Of a stretch of DNA of 24,700 nucleotides, positions 1-7,272 are shown in pieces. Positions within the stretch are counted from its first letter, which is position 1. The number at the start of each line of letters is the position of its first letter. The notes beneath the pieces were generated by a model. The model ran no database searches, was not told where the DNA came from, and saw only the letters and a program-made list of their open reading frames with translations. This stretch comes from Candidatus Saccharimonadota bacterium (GTDB taxonomy: Bacteria; Patescibacteriota; Saccharimonadia; Saccharimonadales; Saccharimonadaceae), in contig JAQGGV010000066.1 in the NCBI GenBank assembly GCA_028289185.1, positions 1 to 24,700 on the forward strand, given 5' to 3'. Both the position numbers and the translations under genes were made by a program.

Positions 1-951
1 TCTCCTAGCACTTCGCCATCTGTAACACCATCTACACCTCCGGGCAGCGCAGCTAATCCTGGTGGTACAGTCACGACCGGCGGTAATCCAAGCGGACCGC
101 TGTATGTGGCAATAGGGGATTCCTATAGCTCCGGCGCTGGGTCTGACCGTACGCCAACAAATCCGACAGTCGACACATCGTCATATTTCACGAGTACCGT
201 ATACGGAACCAACCAGTGTTTCCGTAACAAGAATGCCGCCCAGTACTTGCTCGCAAGTAATCTCGGCTATGCGCTGACTGATGTCAGTTGTGGTGGCGCT
301 AACTCGACTAATGTCCTATCGGCAGGCCAATTCGGGGAACCGCCACAAGACAAATATGTTTATTCAGATATACAACTCGTCACAATGACAATGACCGGCA
401 ACGACGCTGGGCTCATGTGGTTACTACAGGCCTGTATCATGAATCAACTCGGTAATGTTAACGATTGTTCAGGAAATGACCCGACATACCTCGCAGCTGC
501 CGCCAATATGAAAAGTGTCATCATCAATAATGTTCCTTCAGAAATCAATAACATCCTGACCTCCATTACGAGCAAGTCGAAGGTAGCCAAAGTACGCTGG
601 GCTGGCTACCCGTACATTTTACCCGGACCAGGTCGGCCAAATGAAACCTGTGCATTTCTGTCGAGTGGTGAGCAGAAAGTCTGGGACGACATGCAGCTCC
701 TCGAAAATAACACTATTAAATCAAACGTCGAGGCGTTTGCAAAAAGCAGTGGTCGCGACATCAAATATGTCGATCCCCTGGCAACCGATTCGCCATTTAT
801 GCAGCTCGACAATGGCCACTCTCGTGATGCCTGTTCAACGAGCCTCAATCGCGCTATTAATGGGCCCAACGACAACCCTTCAGCTGGCGGTTACCACCCA
901 AACATTCTCGGTCAGCAGTACTACTATCAACTTTATAAGGCATCCCTGTAG
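1..951 (+). CDS. SGNH/GDSL-family secreted hydrolase, N-terminus missing (cut by window edge)
   Basis: The frame is open from base 1, so the gene begins before the window; the GTG at 106 is an internal Val codon. Visible residues begin with a Pro/Ser/Thr/Gly-rich linker (bases 1-100), typical of an extracellular protein tethered by a flexible stalk. The catalytic domain follows. Block I is GDSYSSG, with the nucleophile Ser codon at 121-123. GGAN lies near 283. GND (oxyanion Asn) is at 397-405. GYHPN near the C-terminus has the catalytic His at 895-897. This block order matches the SGNH esterase/lipase superfamily, and the GDSYSSGxG form is common in actinobacterial SEST-type lipases. Such enzymes hydrolyse ester bonds in lipids or acetylated polysaccharides; the substrate cannot be read here. 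A prepilin-like gene follows after 8 bases and is probably co-transcribed. The fold assignment is firm and the substrate unknown. Confidence 0.85.
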   Translation, partial: SPSTSPSVTPSTPPGSAANPGGTVTTGGNPSGPLYVAIGDSYSSGAGSDRTPTNPTVDTSSYFTSTVYGTNQCFRNKNAAQYLLASNLGYALTDVSCGGANSTNVLSAGQFGEPPQDKYVYSDIQLVTMTMTGNDAGLMWLLQACIMNQLGNVNDCSGNDPTYLAAAANMKSVIINNVPSEINNILTSITSKSKVAKVRWAGYPYILPGPGRPNETCAFLSSGEQKVWDDMQLLENNTIKSNVEAFAKSSGRDIKYVDPLATDSPFMQLDNGHSRDACSTSLNRAINGPNDNPSAGGYHPNILGQQYYYQLYKASL

Positions 952-959
952 GAGTGGTT

Positions 960-1226
960 ATGAAACAAATACATTCTTCACAAAATGGTTTCTCACTATT
1001 TGAAGCGCTGGCAGTGGTTGTTGTTCTCGTCATAGTCGGTGCTGTAGGTTATATCGGTTATACGAATCTTGTAAAACCCAATAACCCGGGTACATCTCAG
1101 GCAACCCCAGTCGCAAAGAAAACTGAAAGTACGACATACTACCTGACCCATGGTACGACGCTTCGCGGCGTGTCGTATGAAGCCTACAACAGCACAACGT
1201 TACCAGGGTACACTAACTCGTTTTGA
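960..1226 (+). CDS. Type IV prepilin-like protein (short pseudopilin)
   Basis: This is an 88-residue protein with a class III signal. The leader MKQIHSSQNG is followed by a Phe at +1, a Glu at +5 (residue 15) and a long hydrophobic helix (about residues 16-35), the signature cut by prepilin peptidase after Gly10. The C-terminal part is only about 50 polar residues, much shorter than a normal major pilin, so it resembles a minor pseudopilin or a truncated copy. I chose ATG 960 over GTG 954 because AGGAG (950-954), overlapping the upstream stop codon, lies five bases before 960. It directly follows the SGNH hydrolase gene, suggesting one surface or secretion operon. Its 3' end overlaps the convergent gene's 3' end by 14 bases. 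Saccharibacteria do carry type IV pili; a role for this protein in them is inference. Confidence 0.75.
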   Translation: MKQIHSSQNGFSLFEALAVVVVLVIVGAVGYIGYTNLVKPNNPGTSQATPVAKKTESTTYYLTHGTTLRGVSYEAYNSTTLPGYTNSF

Positions 1227-1701
1227 TACGACGATAGGTGAATTTGACCGCTGGTCGCCAATTACTATGGGCGTCGGTGTCGAATTGACGGATTTCGCCA
1301 CCCTCTACTTCGCTAATCTGAATCAGCGCAGGGTTATAGAGCGCTAAGGTCCGGTAATAGACAAGATCCGTCGGTACAATGTGAGCACGCCCAGGGAAAA
1401 CCGCCTTGAAATGAGCTTTTCCGACTTCATCAAAGTAATCAGGCTGGCCGATTGGCGGCAGGTAGGTTTCGGGCTTGAGTCCCATACGGGCAACGAATTT
1501 TTTGACATCTCCCAGGTTTAGGTTGGACTGTGCCGAGATATAGGCATACAACTGCTTTTTCTTGGTCAAATAAATGGTTGCGGCCGCAGTATGACTGAGT
1601 GGTATCTGGCGGGCGATAACCTGATCAATATCGAGCTCTATACCAAACTTTGTTTTGGCATTTTGCTCCAACGCTAAATCATCATAGATCATATCGTTCA
1701 T
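1213..1701 (-). CDS. Conserved-looking hypothetical protein, 162 aa
   Basis: I do not recognise this protein with confidence. It is soluble, with no signal peptide or membrane segment. The middle (about residues 38-80) alternates strand and helix, with LYAYISAQSNLNLGDVKKF followed by a Leu-Pro-Pro turn. The C-terminal part carries an Arg-Phe-Asp-Thr-Asp segment and a basic tail. The central strand-LxLxxVKK-helix layout faintly resembles YbaK/ProX-type aminoacyl-tRNA deacylase domains, but I see no decisive residue, so this is only a suggestion. The ATG is preceded by a TATACT box nine bases away and no Shine-Dalgarno, consistent with a near-leaderless mRNA. It converges on the prepilin gene with a 14-base overlap. 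Confidence 0.7.
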   Translation of the reverse strand: MNDMIYDDLALEQNAKTKFGIELDIDQVIARQIPLSHTAAATIYLTKKKQLYAYISAQSNLNLGDVKKFVARMGLKPETYLPPIGQPDYFDEVGKAHFKAVFPGRAHIVPTDLVYYRTLALYNPALIQISEVEGGEIRQFDTDAHSNWRPAVKFTYRRIKTS

Positions 1702-1710
1702 CTGTAGCCA

Positions 1711-1716
1711 AGTATA
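1711..1716 (-). promoter_or_regulatory. -10 box (TATACT) of near-leaderless promoter
   Basis: On the minus strand TATACT ends nine bases before the ATG at 1701, so transcription would start about 2-3 bases before the start codon. No convincing -35 is visible. The same arrangement recurs at several other genes in this window. Confidence 0.5.
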
Positions 1717-1721
1717 GCACG

Positions 1722-1819
1722 ACAGGGGTAGAAGGGCGGCGCAGCTACCATGCGTAGCATGGGCTTTAGGGGCAGGAAACTCTGTATCGAATTTACCTCG
1801 ATACAGGGGTGGAAGGGCG
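1722..1819. repeat. Short direct repeats and hairpins in a non-coding segment
   Basis: Between the divergent starts at 1701 and 1902 a 17-base unit, acaggggtRgaagggcg, occurs twice (1722-1738 and 1803-1819) with one mismatch. Between the copies are two perfect inverted repeats: CCATGC-3 nt-GCATGG (1748-1762), and CTGTATCGA-7 nt-TCGATACAG (1782-1806), whose right arm runs into the second direct repeat. There is no T-tract, so these are not obvious terminators. They may be operators or the footprint of a small repeat element. Confidence 0.5.
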
Positions 1820-1844
1820 AGTTATTCCTTGAATTGTGAAATAC

Positions 1845-1873
1845 TTTACAATTTTGTGTGACAGGACTATACT
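1845..1873 (+). promoter_or_regulatory. Sigma70-type promoter for the 1902 gene
   Basis: TTTACA (1845-1850), a 17-base spacer and TATACT (1868-1873). The predicted start near 1880 gives a leader of about 21 bases that contains GAGGT (1892-1896), five bases before ATG 1902. Confidence 0.6.
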
Positions 1874-1901
1874 GCTCTCACCAGCATAGATGAGGTCTGA
1901 A

Positions 1902-3227
1902 ATGAGAGAGCGATTAAAGGGTGAGCGATTTATACCTGACGAACATGCACATCTTCCAACCGACGGTGAACTACAGGCAATGGGTGTACGTTCAATAACA
2001 CCGCTGACAGAAATCAAAGGCATTCAAGGACCTGATTTTTATACGCAGTACTTTGAACAAGGCGTAGAATTCGTCGATGGTTGGCAATACCGTATGACAC
2101 ACGCAAAGATTCCCCGTGAACATCAAGTAACAGATGTCTCGGCGTTCATGACGACACCCTGGACGGTACGCAGAAATGGGTTTGTACAACACCAAATGCA
2201 GACTGTTTCGGAATTTGGAGAGGAAGTCACACTTGCCAGTACACCATTGAACCTCAATAAAGGAGCTGGTAACTTCGAGGCTAATTCACGAAATTATGCA
2301 CGAATCCCTCGTCTGAGCGCGGTCGTTATGGGGAATAACGAACGGGATGCTGACTTTGGCATCGTCATAGGTGACTCTAGAGGCGCAAATTATGGTGAGG
2401 GCGTTGCGGCGTATGGTCCAGAGCACGGCTTTGATTCACTATACAACGACCTCAGAGTAGCGTCACAAATCAATGGCATACCCGAGGTTATTGAACTTCA
2501 GGCAATGTTTCGCGGCATGTCGCCTGAGCAAATGGCTGAAAAAATCAGAAACGGCGAAATTCCGGCTCATCTGAATCCGATCCGGATAAGTAAATTATTA
2601 TTTCGTACCGTAAAACGCATCAACTCGACGTTCAGCCCTGAATTTGGTCCGGCCGTGGACTTATTGAAAGATCCAGTTCAAATGTTCGCCGATGGTGCAA
2701 CATTCAAAGAGGTAGCCGAACATACGCGAAATAAATTCAGCCTAGATTCACTCGATCTGCCAATCAGTGCGATTAAGCATTATCCGTCATCGTTTGACAT
2801 TGTTCCACGTGGTGCCTATAGGCAAGTTATGGAGTTTTTGCCGCTTACCGATGGGTCATATGGCAAGGCCGTACAAGACGTCCTTCGCCGATACCAGTTC
2901 CAGTATCTTTCAGGAAATAAAGATGATGGACTTAGTCTTTTCCATGAAGTTGTGGCGGCACATGATCCAACGGAATTTCCACACACGATAACGAACGTAC
3001 AGGAAGGCACGCACTCTGGTGTTATTAGACGAAAATCTCACACCAGCCGCGTCGAACGACTCGGTAGCGTTATTATTCCAATGATTGCGGCGCACGGGGA
3101 TAGACTTAAAGCCATGACACCAGCCGAGCGCGCAAAGGTGATGCATGAGCTTGCTGCTATATCACTCCCGTCCGTATTTGGAGGGACTGAAAGCGCATTG
3201 CCAGAAAATTACAGCGCGGCTGCGTAA
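1902..3227 (+). CDS. Unrecognised protein, 441 aa, possible alpha/beta-hydrolase-like nucleophile elbow
   Basis: I do not recognise the family. It is a soluble protein without signal peptide or membrane helices. A hydrophobic strand (FGIVI) leads straight into GDSRG followed by a small-residue helix (Ser codon at 2376-2378); strand-GxSxG-helix is the nucleophile elbow of alpha/beta hydrolases. Candidate His residues lie near the C-terminus in an IIPMIAAHGDRL segment, but I cannot place the Asp/His triad. The mid-region has a helical MSPEQMAEKIRNGEIP stretch. Start choice: ATG 1902 has GAGGT five bases upstream; ATG 1890 (four codons longer, no Shine-Dalgarno) is the alternative. It ends 44 bases before the helicase gene, which has its own TATAAT box, so they need not be one operon. 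The gene is very likely real; its function is open. Confidence 0.8.
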   Translation: MRERLKGERFIPDEHAHLPTDGELQAMGVRSITPLTEIKGIQGPDFYTQYFEQGVEFVDGWQYRMTHAKIPREHQVTDVSAFMTTPWTVRRNGFVQHQMQTVSEFGEEVTLASTPLNLNKGAGNFEANSRNYARIPRLSAVVMGNNERDADFGIVIGDSRGANYGEGVAAYGPEHGFDSLYNDLRVASQINGIPEVIELQAMFRGMSPEQMAEKIRNGEIPAHLNPIRISKLLFRTVKRINSTFSPEFGPAVDLLKDPVQMFADGATFKEVAEHTRNKFSLDSLDLPISAIKHYPSSFDIVPRGAYRQVMEFLPLTDGSYGKAVQDVLRRYQFQYLSGNKDDGLSLFHEVVAAHDPTEFPHTITNVQEGTHSGVIRRKSHTSRVERLGSVIIPMIAAHGDRLKAMTPAERAKVMHELAAISLPSVFGGTESALPENYSAAA

Positions 3228-3258
3228 CTTATGGAGATGATCTAGCCACTCTATAGGC

Positions 3259-3264
3259 TATAAT
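3259..3264 (+). promoter_or_regulatory. -10 box (TATAAT) giving a leaderless helicase mRNA
   Basis: A consensus TATAAT ends seven bases before ATG 3272, so the expected transcription start coincides with the start codon. There is no Shine-Dalgarno sequence in the gap, and the -35 is weak. Confidence 0.55.
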
Positions 3265-3271
3265 TAGTGTA

Positions 3272-6200
3272 ATGGACTTTGAGAGTCGTTACAAAAAGTT
3301 GAATGAGGACCAGAAAAAGGCTGTCGATACAATCGACGGCCCCATTATGGTGATTGCTGGTCCGGGCACTGGCAAGACCGAGCTGCTGAGCATGCGCGCT
3401 GCCAACATTCTGCGTAGTACCGATGTCCTGCCCGAAAATATTCTATGTCTGACATTCACCGAGAGTGGAGCCGCCGCAATGCGCAAACGTTTGGCTGAGA
3501 TTATCGGACGCAATGCCTACAAAATTGGGGTCTACACATTCCATAGTTTTTGCAGTGACATCATCGGGCAGCATCGGGCAGACTTTTACCGTGGGGCAGA
3601 GTTCCGTGCAGCCGACGAGTTGTCCACCTATCAAATTTTGCGATCAATTTTTGACGAGTTGGATTACCTCAACCCGCTTGGCGTCATGATGAACGATGAG
3701 TACAGCTACTTGCGTGATACTGTCCGAACAATTAGCGAATTGAAAAAAAGCGGTCTGACGAGTGCCGAACTACTGGCCATCCTGGATAGTAATGACGAAG
3801 CGATTGCCTACGCCGAATCACAACTGGCGTCAATCTTTGCCGATCGCATGAGCAAAAAAACGGTGGAAATTATCGCGCCCAAAATTGAACCGATCCGTGT
3901 ACTGCAAACAGAAAACCCAATGCCCGGTACGCCACCACTCGGTCGCGTGCTAGCGGATAGTTTGCAGCAGGCTGTCATCGAAGCCAGCGACGACAATTCG
4001 ACCAAGCCGCTGACTGCATGGCGCAACAAATGGTTTGAAAAGGACGAAGAGGGCAGTTTTGTGCTGATTGCGCGCAAACGCCAGTCCAAACTGCGCGCTG
4101 TTGCCGTTATTTATGATCAGTACCTGTCCAAAATGGAAGCGGCCAGCCTGTACGATTTCGACGATATGATTTTGCAGGTCGTTCACGCGCTCGAACACAT
4201 CCCCGATCTGCGTTTTAATTTGCAGGAGCGCTACCAATACATCATGGTCGACGAATTCCAGGACACCAACTTGGCGCAGCTGCGTATACTAACGAGTTTG
4301 ACCGAAAATCCAGTGAATGAGAGTAAACCAAACATCCTGGTTGTTGGTGATGACGATCAGGCAATTTTTAGTTTTCAAGGGGCAGATATTGGCAATATCG
4401 TTGGGTTTCAGGAACTGTATCCAAAAACAGAGCTGGTTCGACTAAAGGAAAATTATCGTTCGACCCAGCGGATTCTGGATACCTCGCGGGCGGTCATTGT
4501 GCAGGGTAGCGATAGGTTGGAAAAGCGCATCCCCGATCTGGACAAAAGTCTGCATGCGAACAAGATGGAAAAAGGCAGTCACTACGAACTCATCCAAGCC
4601 CGAACAGCTGGCGATGAGCGCGGCTGGTTGACTCAGTCTATCAAAGAGCAGATAAAGGCAGGTGTGCCGCCGGGTCAAATTGCCGTACTTGCCCGACACC
4701 ATCGTGATATCTTGCGCCTGCTACCGTCCCTCCACCAGGCAGGGATTCAGATCAACTATGAACGGCGCAAAAATGTTCTCGAGCAGGAGATTATCATACA
4801 CGTGCAGCTTGTTGCTGAAATTCTGATTGAGCTATTCGAAGGCCACTATGATCATGCAAATACGGCGATGCCAGAATTATTGGCTCACCCGGCATGGGGA
4901 GTACCAGCGGTAAAGGTATGGGAGTTGGGGCTTGAGGCGCACAAACAACACCTTAGCTGGCTGGAAGTTATGGACAAAAGCGACGGTGCGCTCAAGGATA
5001 TTCACACGTGGCTGATTACGACAGCACAAAAAGTAAATCAGTTGGCGCTTGAGCAAATGCTCGATTTGATCATCGGTAAAGCAAGTGAAGACGCCTACGT
5101 ATCACCACTGTATGATTATTACTTCAGCAAGCAAAAACTTGACGAGCAACCCGATGAATACCTGACGTACCTGGAGTCATTACGGACGATTCGCGCCAAG
5201 TTGCTGGATTACCAAGGCGTGGAAGTCGCGTATCTTCCAGACTTCATTGAATTCATCCGGCTTCATCGTCGACTCGGGACGTCAATTGTCACTCAGCGTC
5301 CAGCGCTCGACCTGCCAGATGATGCCATCAACCTGATGACTGCTCACAAAGCAAAGGGTTTGGAATTTGACACCGTATACATTGTCGGCGCAGTTGATAG
5401 CACGTGGGGCGAACGCGTTCGCAGCCCATCATCACTCATTGGATATCCGGCTAATCTACCTCTCGCACCGGCTGGCAACAACTACGACGAGCGTCTGCGT
5501 CTGTTTTTTGTCGCGATGACGCGTGCCAAGCGCCAGCTTTTTGTTAGCTACAGTCTGCAGGACGACAGCGACAAGCAAATGGAGCAGGCAAGTTTCCTAA
5601 GTGGTACATCGGCAACTGAGTGGTCGCCAAAACACACGATTGATACGGCGGTGAATGCCGCCCAGCTTGATTGGTACAGACCGTTGGTAACACTTGCCGA
5701 TAGTGACATTAAACGACTACTGGCCCCGACGCTTGAACACTACAAGCTCAGTGCCACGCACATCAATAACTTCCTGGACGTGACGCGTGATGGACCGAAT
5801 GGTTTCCTGATGAATAATTTGCTTCATTTCCCTTCGGCTAGTTCAGCCCAGGCTGCGTATGGTCGTGCAATTCATGCGGTACTACAGAGAACTCATAACC
5901 ATTTGACGGCAACTGGGCACCAGCGACCACTCGAGGATATATTACACGATTTTGAAAGAGCACTTTCCGCCCAAAGATTGAACGACGCAGACCTGGCTAT
6001 GTACCAGCAAAAGGGGAATAACAGCCTGCAGACATTCCTGTCGCAGCACCAGTCAAGCTTTGCTGCGACGCAGCAGGCCGAGGCTGACTTTTCCAACCAA
6101 GGCATCGTCATTGATGATGCCAAGCTGACGGGTATGATCGACCTGCTGGACATCGACCGAGCGAACAAGGCCCTTATCGTAACTGATTACAAAACCGGGA

Positions 6201-6541
6201 CTGCCGCCCGCAGTTGGGCAGGCAAGGCCGACTACGAAAAGATTAAACTGCACAAATACCGCCACCAATTAATGTTCTACAAACTATTAATTGAGAGCTC
6301 CCGGGAGTTTGCCGGCTATAGCGTTAATAGGGGAATTATTCAATTCGTTGAACCGACCCGTGGCGGTCATGTACTCGCACTCGACTTGCTATTTGACGAC
6401 GATGAAGTCGCCGAGTTCCGCAAGCTCGTCTGTTTTATCTGGCGACACATCACAACGCTGGATTTACCAGATACCAGCAAATACTCGCCGGATTACAAAG
6501 GCATGCTGGCATTTGAGCAGGACCTCTTGACGAGCAGCTGA
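3272..6541 (+). CDS. UvrD/Rep-family ATP-dependent DNA helicase with C-terminal RecB-type nuclease domain
   Basis: This 1089-residue superfamily 1A helicase is fused to a nuclease. Helicase motifs in order: Q-motif LNEDQ (about residue 10), Walker A GPGTGKT (30-36), motif Ia TFTESGAAAMRKRL, Walker B VDEFQDTN (326-333), motif III GDDDQAIFSFQGAD, motif IV LKENYRST, motif V MTAHKAKGLEFD and motif VI FFVAMTRAKR. The last ~250 residues form a PD-(D/E)XK nuclease of the RecB/AddA type: GRAIH with His868, Asp957 (GMIDLLD) and DYKTG with Asp972 and Lys974, so all metal-binding positions are present. Proteins of this build unwind duplex DNA 3'-5' and cut it during double-strand-break repair or uptake of foreign DNA. 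AddA is the closest described architecture, but no AddB partner is visible here. The likely leaderless mRNA starts at the TATAAT box just upstream. The promoter of the following tRNA lies in its final codons. Confidence 0.93.
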   Translation: MDFESRYKKLNEDQKKAVDTIDGPIMVIAGPGTGKTELLSMRAANILRSTDVLPENILCLTFTESGAAAMRKRLAEIIGRNAYKIGVYTFHSFCSDIIGQHRADFYRGAEFRAADELSTYQILRSIFDELDYLNPLGVMMNDEYSYLRDTVRTISELKKSGLTSAELLAILDSNDEAIAYAESQLASIFADRMSKKTVEIIAPKIEPIRVLQTENPMPGTPPLGRVLADSLQQAVIEASDDNSTKPLTAWRNKWFEKDEEGSFVLIARKRQSKLRAVAVIYDQYLSKMEAASLYDFDDMILQVVHALEHIPDLRFNLQERYQYIMVDEFQDTNLAQLRILTSLTENPVNESKPNILVVGDDDQAIFSFQGADIGNIVGFQELYPKTELVRLKENYRSTQRILDTSRAVIVQGSDRLEKRIPDLDKSLHANKMEKGSHYELIQARTAGDERGWLTQSIKEQIKAGVPPGQIAVLARHHRDILRLLPSLHQAGIQINYERRKNVLEQEIIIHVQLVAEILIELFEGHYDHANTAMPELLAHPAWGVPAVKVWELGLEAHKQHLSWLEVMDKSDGALKDIHTWLITTAQKVNQLALEQMLDLIIGKASEDAYVSPLYDYYFSKQKLDEQPDEYLTYLESLRTIRAKLLDYQGVEVAYLPDFIEFIRLHRRLGTSIVTQRPALDLPDDAINLMTAHKAKGLEFDTVYIVGAVDSTWGERVRSPSSLIGYPANLPLAPAGNNYDERLRLFFVAMTRAKRQLFVSYSLQDDSDKQMEQASFLSGTSATEWSPKHTIDTAVNAAQLDWYRPLVTLADSDIKRLLAPTLEHYKLSATHINNFLDVTRDGPNGFLMNNLLHFPSASSAQAAYGRAIHAVLQRTHNHLTATGHQRPLEDILHDFERALSAQRLNDADLAMYQQKGNNSLQTFLSQHQSSFAATQQAEADFSNQGIVIDDAKLTGMIDLLDIDRANKALIVTDYKTGTAARSWAGKADYEKIKLHKYRHQLMFYKLLIESSREFAGYSVNRGIIQFVEPTRGGHVLALDLLFDDDEVAEFRKLVCFIWRHITTLDLPDTSKYSPDYKGMLAFEQDLLTSS

Positions 6542-6555
6542 AAATACAGTACAAT
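6527..6555 (+). promoter_or_regulatory. Promoter of the tRNA-Pro transcript
   Basis: TTGACG (6527-6532), a 17-base spacer and TACAAT (6550-6555). The -35 box lies inside the last codons of the helicase gene. The start would be near 6562, giving about 80 bases of 5' leader before the tRNA. Confidence 0.65.
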
Positions 6556-6593
6556 AATGTATTGGAATGAGGTTCGAGACTATCTGTTAGGAC

Positions 6594-6611
6594 GTACCTT
6601 ATGGTACTTTT
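6594..6611 (+). other. Small hairpin plus T4 in the tRNA leader
   Basis: GTACC-ttat-GGTAC (6594-6607) is followed by TTTT. It looks like a miniature attenuator or a processing hairpin between the promoter and the tRNA. The five-base-pair stem is weak as a terminator. Confidence 0.3.
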
Positions 6612-6641
6612 CAACAATTGGTCTAGATCTATCTTTCCGTA

Positions 6642-6716
6642 CGGGGTGTGGCGCAGCTTGGTAGCGCGCGTGCATTCGGGATGCCGAGGTCGTTGGTTCA
6701 AATCCAGCCACCCCGA
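6642..6716 (+). tRNA. tRNA-Pro (anticodon CGG)
   Basis: The cloverleaf can be folded by hand. The acceptor stem CGGGGTG (6642-6648) pairs fully with CACCCCG (6709-6715), with discriminator A6716. The D-stem is GCGC/GCGC (6651-6654, 6664-6667) with loop AGCTTGGTA. The T-arm GTTGG/CCAGC (6692-6696, 6704-6708) has loop TTCAAAT. The anticodon loop TTCGGGA (6675-6681) places CGG at 6677-6679, decoding CCG proline codons. The C1-G72 pair is typical of bacterial tRNA-Pro. The 3' CCA is not fully encoded (CCT follows). The body is 75 nt, one more than the usual 74. The extra base is in the anticodon arm: C6669-G6686 and G6670-C6685 pair, T6671 is bulged, and three further pairs follow. Confidence 0.92.
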
Positions 6717-6719
6717 CCT

Positions 6720-6770
6720 GCCTGTCGAGGGCCGGTGTGTGACTCGCAGTTGCACGCCGGCCCAACAGGC
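6720..6770 (+). other. Very stable hairpin between tRNA-Pro and the 52-aa gene
   Basis: An 11-bp stem, GGGCCGGTGTG (6729-6739) with CACGCCGGCCC (6753-6763), has one wobble pair and a 13-nt loop. It sits on a second stem, GCCTGT (6720-6725) with ACAGGC (6765-6770). There is no T-tract, so it may mark the 3' end for tRNA processing or be a structured leader of the next gene. Confidence 0.5.
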
Positions 6771-6800
6771 ATTTCATTGTCCGTTCAACCGAAGGAAGTG

Positions 6801-6959
6801 ATGAGTTTGGCAAGCAACGAAGAGTCTCAGTGGCGAAAGCTACGTGACTCCGTCAAAGACGCCCCGGACGAAAAGTCCAAGAAGGCTATCCGGGCCCAGA
6901 TGACCGCACTCGAGGCCAAGAACCCCGGGGTCGGCAAAGGCCACGGCATCTTGGGCTGA
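6801..6959 (+). CDS. Small basic hypothetical protein, 52 aa
   Basis: ATG 6801 is preceded by GAAGGAAG at good Shine-Dalgarno distance. The reading frame continues upstream from a GTG across the tRNA, but that part is spurious. The product is highly charged (KLRDSVKDAPDEKSKKAIR), predicted mostly helical and soluble, with a glycine-rich C-terminal tail ending GKGHGILG. Its third codon positions are rich in G/C compared with the helicase upstream, like the membrane-protein genes at 22344 and 23067. I do not recognise a family. It may share a transcript with tRNA-Pro. A hairpin, CCGCAA-aaac-TTGCGG (6963-6978), follows its stop codon. Confidence 0.6.
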   Translation: MSLASNEESQWRKLRDSVKDAPDEKSKKAIRAQMTALEAKNPGVGKGHGILG

Positions 6960-7255
6960 GGCCCGCAAAAACTTGCGGCGCCCACCCCCCCCTAGGGTGT
7001 CGCGAGGGCTGGTGGCGGTTCAAAAGTGAGCCGTCACCACCCAAACTTGCTAGAGTTGTATGGAATCTGCACTTGCAATGTAGAGGTGGCCGGGCTAGCT
7101 TGCCTGCGAGCCTAGAGCCTGCCATACACTCCGACGGCGGAGCTGCACGAAGGGGGCTGGGCCCTGACTGCAGCTCCGCCTGGAGTAAACTATGAAAATA
7201 GACCAATTGTTTTACGCCCGCATCTCCATTTCGGAGAGCGGGCGTTTCAGCTTTT
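6960..7255 (+). ncRNA. Candidate structured non-coding RNA (unidentified)
   Basis: About 300 bases without a convincing gene are GC-rich and dense in nested complementary segments. Elements in order: CCGCAA-4 nt-TTGCGG (6963-6978); a 12-bp hairpin, GGTGGCGGTTCA-aaag-TGAGCCGTCACC (7011-7038, two wobble pairs); TGTATGG (7057-7063) with CCATACA (7122-7128), enclosing TCTGCA-7 nt-TGTAGA (7066-7084) and GGGCT/AGCCT (7092-7096, 7109-7113); a perfect 12-bp stem GGCGGAGCTGCA (7136-7147) with 7169-7180, capped by a small hairpin and extended by ACTCC/GGAGT (7128-7132, 7182-7186). An intrinsic terminator then closes the unit. I looked for RNase P, tmRNA and SRP RNA signatures and found none. It may start at the tRNA promoter or at an unseen one. 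Confidence 0.5.
7214..7255 (+). terminator. Intrinsic terminator after the structured RNA segment
   Basis: ACGCCCGC (7214-7221) and TCTCC (7223-7227) pair with GGAGA (7233-7237) and GCGGGCGT (7238-7245). This makes a 13-bp stem with a single bulged A and a 5-nt loop, followed by TTCAGCTTTT. Confidence 0.8.
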
Positions 7256-7258
7256 AGA

Positions 7259-7264
7259 TATAAT
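7259..7264 (+). promoter_or_regulatory. -10 box (TATAAT) of the Dus gene, near-leaderless
   Basis: A consensus TATAAT lies eight bases before ATG 7273 with no Shine-Dalgarno in between. It follows the terminator tail immediately, so the Dus gene starts a new transcript. Confidence 0.5.
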
Positions 7265-7272
7265 GAATTGAT

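Noticed and set aside
6648..6800. In-frame extension of the 52-aa gene across the tRNA, and overlapping frame 6601-6801
   Set aside because: Both run through the tRNA-Pro cloverleaf and lack ribosome sites; ATG 6801 has its own Shine-Dalgarno.
6541..7255. RNase P RNA, tmRNA or SRP RNA
   Set aside because: I found no GAGGAAAGTCC/ACAGAA-type RNase P blocks, no tmRNA tRNA-like ends or tag frame, and no SRP GGAAG core on either strand. A covariance-model search would be decisive.
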